Shown in pieces: positions 58,689 to 64,000 of a stretch of DNA of 64,000 bases. Made by a program: the position numbers and the translations under genes. The DNA lies in the NCBI RefSeq assembly GCF_022919715.1, contig NZ_CP095042.1, forward strand, positions 1,612,001 through 1,676,000, given 5' to 3'. How positions within the stretch are numbered: the first letter of the stretch is position 1; every line of letters starts with the position of its first letter. This stretch comes from Agromyces sp. H17E-10 (GTDB lineage: Bacteria > Actinomycetota > Actinomycetes > Actinomycetales > Microbacteriaceae). The notes beneath the pieces are model-generated. The model was not told the origin of the DNA and did no database searches. It worked only from the letters and a program-made list of their open reading frames with translations.

Positions 58689-59711
58689 ATGGCGAAGGAT
58701 GCCTCGGGGGGCGCCCCCACGCTCGAGATGGTCGCACGCGTCGCGGGAGTGTCGCGGGCGACGGTGAGCCGCGTCGTCAACGGTTCGCCCAAGGTGAGCC
58801 CCGAGGTGGCCGCAGCGGTCAACGACGCGGTCAAACGCCTGCGCTACGTGCCGAACCGAGCCGCGCGCTCGCTCGCGAGCCGCTCGTCCAACGCGATCGC
58901 GCTCGTCGTGCCCGAGGACGTCACGACGTTCTTCGGCGACCCGTACTTCGCCGAGATCGTCAAGGGCATCATGAGCCGCATCGACGACAGCGACTACGTG
59001 CTCAACCTGCTCGTGGCGTCGAGCGACCCGCGGCACAAGACCCGCACGTACCTCGAGTCGGGCGTCGTCGACGGCGCGCTCGTGATCTCGCACCACACGG
59101 GCGACGAGATCCTGCTCGCCGACTCGTCGGTGCCGCTCGTGTTCGGCGGTCGGCCCGTCGACGGGCTCGTCGCCGGAGCGACCTACGTCGACGTCGACAA
59201 CGAGGCGGCCGCGGCGGTCGGCACGCAGCACCTCATCGACCTCGGTCGCCGGCGCATCGGCACGATCACGGGCCCCCTCGACATGCGCGCGGGCGTCGAC
59301 CGCCGCGACGGCTACCGCTCCGCGGTGACCGCCGCCGGGCTGCCCGACGACCTCGTCGAGTCGGGCGACTTCACGGCCGAGGGAGCGGCCGCGGCGACGC
59401 GGCGGCTGCTCGACCGGGTCGGCGACGACGGCGTCGACGCGTTGTTCGTCGCGAGCGACCTCATGGCGAGCGGTGCGCTCGCGGTGCTCGCCGAGCGCGG
59501 CCTGCACGTGCCCGACGACGTCGCCGTGGTCGGCTTCGACGACAGCCCGGTCGCGACCCGCCTGCCGGTCGCGCTCACGACCGTGGCCCAGCCGTCGGAG
59601 GAGCAGGGCCGCACGATGGCCGAGCTGCTCATCCGCCTCATCTCGGGCGACGACGACGTGCCGAAGCAGACCATCCTGCCGACGCGGCTCGTGGTGCGCG
59701 AGTCGGCGTAG
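58689..59711 (+). CDS. CebR-like LacI-family regulator
   Basis: LacI/GalR repressor of 340 aa. HTH and hinge: LEMVARVAGVSRATVSRVV and YVPNRAARSLASRSSNAIAL; effector domain ends with ALTTVAQPSEEQGRTMAELL. It lies 18 bp after the GH1 gene but probably has its own leaderless promoter. The three GAGAGCGCTCTC palindromes at 53545-53637 match the CebR consensus, so this protein very likely represses the operon and is released by cellobiose or a related sugar. Confidence 0.92.
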   Translation: MAKDASGGAPTLEMVARVAGVSRATVSRVVNGSPKVSPEVAAAVNDAVKRLRYVPNRAARSLASRSSNAIALVVPEDVTTFFGDPYFAEIVKGIMSRIDDSDYVLNLLVASSDPRHKTRTYLESGVVDGALVISHHTGDEILLADSSVPLVFGGRPVDGLVAGATYVDVDNEAAAAVGTQHLIDLGRRRIGTITGPLDMRAGVDRRDGYRSAVTAAGLPDDLVESGDFTAEGAAAATRRLLDRVGDDGVDALFVASDLMASGALAVLAERGLHVPDDVAVVGFDDSPVATRLPVALTTVAQPSEEQGRTMAELLIRLISGDDDVPKQTILPTRLVVRESA

Positions 59712-59770
59712 GGCGAGCGGCCGCGCCCGTCGTTCACCACGCCGCGGCTGCACGCCCAGTCGGGGACGCC

Positions 59771-59824
59771 GAGTCGCCAGAAAGTGTCGTTCGTCGAGCG
59801 ATGAATGACATCTTCCGGCGACTC
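59771..59824. repeat. 54-bp GAGTCGCC-bounded hairpin element, copy B
   Basis: GAGTCGCC (59771-59778) and GGCGACTC (59817-59824) bound 54 bp, the same length as copy A at 16723-16776; both continue AGAA, then GTCGTTCGTCG. GTGTC...GACA(T) and GAA...TTC extend the stem here. It lies between convergent genes and may act as a bidirectional terminator. Confidence 0.75.
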
Positions 59825-59893
59825 ACCGGGGCGGTGCGACGGAGCGGGGTCGGCGCACCCGCCAGGTCGTGACCCGACGGACGCTGCCGCCCG

Positions 59894-61363
59894 TCACCCC
59901 ACGGCGAACAGGCGTTCAAAGAACCAGAAGAGCCCGACCGCCGCGACCGCCAGCTCGATCCACAGCGGCACGCCGGGCACGCGGCGCCGCACGAGCACGA
60001 TGAGCGGGAACGCGATCGCGATGAGCACGAGCTGGGTGAGCTCGATGCCCACGTTGAAGACGAGCAGCGCGCCGAGCAGGCCCCACGAGAACGGCTCCTC
60101 GATGCCGAGCGCGCCCGCGAAGCCGACGCCGTGCACGAGCCCGAAGACGAACACGACGGCGACGCGCACCCAGTCCTCGCGCGAGAACCCGCGGGGCGGC
60201 GCGAGCACCGCCGGCAACGGGGTGACGACCGTGCGCTCGCGGAGCGCGAGCCCGCCGCCTTGGCTCGCGGCCGAGGCGCCGCCCGAGCCCTGTCGCGTTC
60301 CCGCGCCCGAGCCGGAACCGGCGCCCGAGGCCAAGCCGCTGCGGCCGCCCGAGCCCAGGAGGTCGACGTCGAGGGGCGTGGCCCGATTCCAGGGCAGCAT
60401 CCCGCCGAGCCCGCCGCGCCCGCGCCGTGACACCCACACGCTCCAGAGCGCGACCGCCGCGATCGAGAACGCGATGATCGGCTCGACGATCGCCGGCGGC
60501 ACGCTCACGAACCCGAGCGCCGCGGCGATGAACGTCATCGAGTGCGCGACCGTGAACGCCGTCGCGACCACGACGATGTCGCGCAGGCGCCGCGCGCCGA
60601 CGATGAGCGCGAGCAGGAACAGCAGGTGGTCGGGCCCGAAGAGCAGGTGCTCGCTGCCGAGCACGAGGAACTCCCCCATGCGCGAGCCCCAGTCCTGCGT
60701 CGTCGTCACAGTCGGGCTCGTGTCGGTGTCGAGGTTCGCGACGCCCGACCCCGAACGGAGGTCGTAGCTCACGATCGTCGTCGTCTTGCCGCCGGGCGCC
60801 GTGCCCGGGAACAGCTCGGTGCCGATGCGATAGACGGGCGCGGCCGCGCCGACCTCCGACCGGCAGTCACTGTCGATCACGAGCTTCGCGTGCGGCACGC
60901 CGTCGCGGATCGTGATCGCGAACGGCTCGGCGAGCGTGTTCGGGCAGGCGTCGACCGGCGCGGATGTCCCGGCCGGGGCATCCCCCTCGACGGAAATCGA
61001 GTACCGGGGCAGGACGTAGCCGAGCACGGAGTCCGAGTGCCGCTCGAGCACCTCGGTCGTGAGCTTCTCGGGATCGCGCCCCGACGCCTGCACGTCGGCG
61101 TAGGCGTCGGCCTCGAAGTCGGCGTCCTCCATGGCGCGTGCGCCGTCGGTCGCAAGCAGCACGTACTCGACCTCGAGCACCGTGCGCACGAGTCCCGGCT
61201 CGGGCTCGGTGACGTCGGCGAAGACGGTCGCCGCGTAGCTGTGGGCGGCGGCTGGGGCGGCCGGCACGAGCAGGGCGAGGCCGGCCGCCACGATCGCTGC
61301 GGACGCGAGCAGGAGCGCGCGCACGAGGCGCGCGCTCCGCTCGCGGGGTTGCTCAGAGCGCAC
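59894..61363 (-). CDS. HupE/UreJ-like membrane protein
   Basis: A 489-aa membrane protein. A signal segment (LLLASAAIVAAGLALLVPAAPAAAHSY) is followed by an extracytoplasmic domain of about 190 residues, then six to seven membrane helices with the HupE/UreJ_2 signatures GSEHLLFGPDHLLFLLALI, FTVAHSMTF and FGLVHGVGFAGAL; the conserved His residues could bind nickel or another metal. A Gly/Ser-rich cytoplasmic insert of about 50 residues lies mid-protein. The GTG at 61363 overlaps the upstream stop by 11 nt and is preferred over longer starts that would overlap by 110 bp. Confidence 0.85.
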   Translation of the reverse strand: MRSEQPRERSARLVRALLLASAAIVAAGLALLVPAAPAAAHSYAATVFADVTEPEPGLVRTVLEVEYVLLATDGARAMEDADFEADAYADVQASGRDPEKLTTEVLERHSDSVLGYVLPRYSISVEGDAPAGTSAPVDACPNTLAEPFAITIRDGVPHAKLVIDSDCRSEVGAAAPVYRIGTELFPGTAPGGKTTTIVSYDLRSGSGVANLDTDTSPTVTTTQDWGSRMGEFLVLGSEHLLFGPDHLLFLLALIVGARRLRDIVVVATAFTVAHSMTFIAAALGFVSVPPAIVEPIIAFSIAAVALWSVWVSRRGRGGLGGMLPWNRATPLDVDLLGSGGRSGLASGAGSGSGAGTRQGSGGASAASQGGGLALRERTVVTPLPAVLAPPRGFSREDWVRVAVVFVFGLVHGVGFAGALGIEEPFSWGLLGALLVFNVGIELTQLVLIAIAFPLIVLVRRRVPGVPLWIELAVAAVGLFWFFERLFAVG

Positions 61364-64000
61364 CGAGGTCCGCCCAGGCCGGGTGCTTCGCGGTACCGGG
61401 CTCCTCGCCGCGGGTCCACCACGAGGCACGGTAGAGCCGGCCCTCATGGGCGACGGTCTCACCGCCGGTGTAGACCCACGAGGGGGTCCACGCCCGCACG
61501 ACGCCCTTCGCGGTGCCGACCTCGACGCCCTGCTCGGCCCAGGCGCTCGTCACCTTGCCGTTCTTCGCGGTCGCACCGGGGGTCGCACCCTTCGTCCACC
61601 ACTGGGCGACGAACACGCGGCCGTCGTGCAGCACCCGGTCGCCCGTGTTGTAGACCCGGTCGGCGCGCCAGGCCGGCAGGGCCGAGATCGCGACGGCGTT
61701 CGAGGTCGCCGAGCCGTCGGCGCTGTTCGGCCGGCTCGCGGTGACGGTCACCGCGATCTCCGCGCCGTTCAGCGACCCGCCGACCTGCAGCTGCGCACCG
61801 GTCGCGCCCTCGATCTCCTCGCCGTCCGCCGTCCAGCGGTACGAGAAGGTCAGGCCCGAGGCATCCCACTCACCGGGCTTCGCCGAGAGCAGGCCGCCCA
61901 CCTCGGTGGTGCCCGAGATGCTCGGAAGGACGGTCGCGACGGGCGCCGGGTCCTCGACGGTCACGTCGAACTCGGCCACGGTGTCGTTGCCGGCCGCATC
62001 GACCGCACGGTACCGGAGCGTGTACTCCCCCGCGGCCGGCGGCACGATCGTGCCCGGCTCGATCGCCACGTCGTCGCCGATCGGCCCCGACGCGGTGATC
62101 GCGAGCTCGACCTGACCCGAGTCGTCGCCTGCGATGCCCGACGGCACCGTGTAGTCGGCGCCGACCGTCGCGGTCGCGGCGGGCTCGGGGTCGACCTCGA
62201 CGAGCGACGGGGTCGTGTCGTTGCTCTGCAGGGCACGGGCGGCGAGGCGCTTCACCTGCGCTGCCGCGATCGGCTCGCTGAAGATCTTCGCCGACTGGAT
62301 GACGCCCTCGAAGGGGTACTCGACCGTACCGGCGGTCGAGATGTCGCCGCCGACGACGAACGAGCGCGCAGCTCCCGTCGGGTTCTGCACCTTGCCGCCG
62401 CCGGCTGCGACGGCCGACCCGGCCTCGCGACCGTCGACGAAGACCCGCAGCGCACCCGACGTCGCGTCGTAGGTCGCGAGGACGTGCGACCACCGGTTCG
62501 CGGTCACCGCGTTCTCGGCCCGGGCGACGACGTACGTGCCGCCGACCCGCACCCACAGTTCGGGCGAGACCTTACCGGGCTGCGTGCCCGGCAGCATCTC
62601 GAGGCCCTGGCCCGAGCTCTGCGTGTTCGAGATCATGTCGCGCTCGGTCGTGATCTGCGGCACCATGACGACCGACTCGATGGCGAAGCCGTCCTCGGTC
62701 TTCGCGTAGTCGGCATCGGACCACGGGATGCGCGACCCCTGCGCCGAGTTCGCGGTGAACGTGGCGACCTCGGTGCCGAGCGCGGCGTCGACCGCGATCG
62801 GTGCGTTGCCCGCCGTGATCGCGTGCGCCCGCGGCGACCGGTCGACCGGCTTGCCGGCGACGTAGTCGAGGTCGAGCAGGTCGGCGGCGGGCAGCGGCTC
62901 GAGGAGCCCGGCCATCGCCGCTGAGCCCTTCGCCGCGGTCACGGTGAAGGTGGCCTGCGACTGCCGGGCGGCCGCGTCGGTGACGACGTAGGCGAGCGTG
63001 TGCGCACCCGTCATCGTCGGCGTGAACGTGTACCGGCCGTCGTCGGTGCGGGTGACCTCGACGACGCCGCCTGCGGGGTCGGTGACCTCGACGGCGACCT
63101 TGACCCGGCCCGAGTTGTCGACCGCCTGCGCGGCGGGGGCGATGTACGGCTGGTCGACGACCGCAGACGCGCCGGGCACTGGCCGATCGGCCCTCACCTG
63201 CGGCGGCGTGGCGTCGATGAGCTTCAGCTCGCGGTTCGCGACGCGGTAGACGTTCTTGTCGCTCAGCGCCGTGCTGTAGATCTCGACCCCCGCGATGCGC
63301 CCGTCGAACGTCGAGTCGTCGAGCGTGCCGTTCGGGTTCGCGTCGCCGCCGATCGCCATGTACTTCGCCGCGGCGTTGGTCGGCTTCACCGGGAACGACA
63401 CGTCCTCGGTGGTCACCGCCTTCGCGCCGTTGACGTAGAGGCGGGCGTCGGTGCCGTCGTACCAGCCGGTCACGTGGTACCAGGTGCCGTACTTCAGTGC
63501 GACTGACGGGCGCGGGCTCGCGTACCAGAAGCCGAGCTCGTAGGTCTCGGCCGAGGCCGTGCGCACCGCCTCGAGGCCGATGCCGCCGCCCTGCATGCCG
63601 CCGAACACGTCGACGTAGCCGCCGACGGGCTTGTCGATCGCGTCGAGCTTGAAGGTCGCGTCGATCGTGAAGCCGTCCTGCAGCTTCGCGTAGTCGGCGT
63701 CGCTCCACAGCGACGTCCTGATCGCGGACGCCGCGCCCTGCTCGCCGATCGCGACCTGCGCGCCGAGGTCGGCGTCGTCGGCCACTCGGGCCGCGGAACC
63801 CGCGGTGAGGGCCCACGCCTTCGGCGAGGCATCCACCGCCTTGCCCTCGGCGAAGCCGACGTCGAGCAGGTCGGCGGTCGGCACCTGCTCGCGCAGGTCG
63901 TCGAACGTCAGCGTCTCGGGGTCGAACGGCGGCTCGGCGGGGCCCGTCGAACCGGTCGTCGTGAAGCGCGCGGTGAGCGCCGTCCCCTCCTTGCCCCACG
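61353..64000 (-). CDS. Large secreted LamG-domain protein with C-terminal chitin/carbohydrate-binding modules, partial
   Basis: C-terminal part (at least 882 codons) of a gene whose start lies right of the window; the frame is open to 64000. Two concanavalin-like LamG domains (about 63.2-63.8 kb and 62.2-62.9 kb) each begin TADLLDVGF / AADLLDLDY and include WYHVTGWYDGTDARLYVNG and WSHVLATYDATSGALRVFVD. Ig-like/Big domains follow each. Two CBM5/12-type modules end the protein (AWRADRVYNTGDRVLHDGRV and WVYTGGETVAHEGRLYRASW). The catalytic part, perhaps a glycosidase or phosphodiesterase, would be upstream. Confidence 0.85.
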   Translation of the reverse strand, partial: WGKEGTALTARFTTTGSTGPAEPPFDPETLTFDDLREQVPTADLLDVGFAEGKAVDASPKAWALTAGSAARVADDADLGAQVAIGEQGAASAIRTSLWSDADYAKLQDGFTIDATFKLDAIDKPVGGYVDVFGGMQGGGIGLEAVRTASAETYELGFWYASPRPSVALKYGTWYHVTGWYDGTDARLYVNGAKAVTTEDVSFPVKPTNAAAKYMAIGGDANPNGTLDDSTFDGRIAGVEIYSTALSDKNVYRVANRELKLIDATPPQVRADRPVPGASAVVDQPYIAPAAQAVDNSGRVKVAVEVTDPAGGVVEVTRTDDGRYTFTPTMTGAHTLAYVVTDAAARQSQATFTVTAAKGSAAMAGLLEPLPAADLLDLDYVAGKPVDRSPRAHAITAGNAPIAVDAALGTEVATFTANSAQGSRIPWSDADYAKTEDGFAIESVVMVPQITTERDMISNTQSSGQGLEMLPGTQPGKVSPELWVRVGGTYVVARAENAVTANRWSHVLATYDATSGALRVFVDGREAGSAVAAGGGKVQNPTGAARSFVVGGDISTAGTVEYPFEGVIQSAKIFSEPIAAAQVKRLAARALQSNDTTPSLVEVDPEPAATATVGADYTVPSGIAGDDSGQVELAITASGPIGDDVAIEPGTIVPPAAGEYTLRYRAVDAAGNDTVAEFDVTVEDPAPVATVLPSISGTTEVGGLLSAKPGEWDASGLTFSYRWTADGEEIEGATGAQLQVGGSLNGAEIAVTVTASRPNSADGSATSNAVAISALPAWRADRVYNTGDRVLHDGRVFVAQWWTKGATPGATAKNGKVTSAWAEQGVEVGTAKGVVRAWTPSWVYTGGETVAHEGRLYRASWWTRGEEPGTAKHPAWADLGAL

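Overview
The window is very GC-rich with dense, short-spaced operons, many GTG/TTG starts and TANNNT-type -10 boxes 6-7 nt upstream of start codons. Gene content (Ku/LigD end joining, SigK/RskA, DipZ, LCP proteins, CebR-type operators, DUF7882 and DUF7218 proteins) and the dispersed GGTTGAGGAGCG / GGTGGTCGAGTAGG palindromic repeats point to an actinomycete, most likely family Microbacteriaceae (Agromyces-like). That assignment is inference from style and content, not from a search.

Layout. 1-3.5 kb: right end of an integrated element (two Cys-rich hypothetical proteins, a Xis-like HTH protein, a DNA-binding-like protein and a tyrosine integrase) next to tRNA-Arg(ACG); its other end is left of the window. 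3.6-10.1 kb: leftward LacI regulator, GH13 alpha-glucosidase and sugar ABC importer (binding protein plus two permeases), a probable maltose/alpha-glucoside utilisation unit. 10.2-20.4 kb: a genome-maintenance and stress island with a DUF6766 membrane protein, two DUF7882 proteins, SRPBCC, SDR, DUF7218, topoisomerase IB, an Nramp-like carrier, and divergent LigD and Ku. 20.7-25.3 kb: lipoprotein, NCS2 nucleobase permease and membrane proteins. 25.3-29.5 kb: a SigK module: fasciclin lipoprotein, DipZ, SigK and anti-sigma RskA, with three matching SigK-type promoters. 29.5-38.8 kb: PPOX-fold protein, haloacetate-dehalogenase-like hydrolase, metallophosphatase, signal peptidase I, two tRNA-Ser, two LCP proteins, HAD phosphatase, SerS and a diacylglycerol-kinase-like protein. 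38.9-53.5 kb: DHA2 exporter, GH89 alpha-N-acetylglucosaminidase facing a ROK regulator, PheA, DUF445, phosphoglucomutase, an amidase-domain wall protein, an MFS carrier and a VanY-like peptidase. 53.5-59.7 kb: a complete CebEFG-BglC-CebR-like beta-glucoside operon with three operator palindromes. 59.9-64 kb: HupE/UreJ-like membrane protein and the C-terminal part of a large secreted LamG/CBM protein that runs off the right edge.

The most notable points are: (1) the SigK module, where regulator, anti-sigma, DipZ and fasciclin target sit together and three promoters share a CCnATC-N16-CCGAA(C/T) pattern; (2) two copies of a dispersed palindromic repeat translated in frame as linkers exactly at LigD domain boundaries, with further copies forming a HAD N-terminus and a DUF445 stop codon; (3) a 54-bp GAGTCGCC-bounded hairpin in two places 43 kb apart; and (4) a 75-bp direct repeat beside ku.
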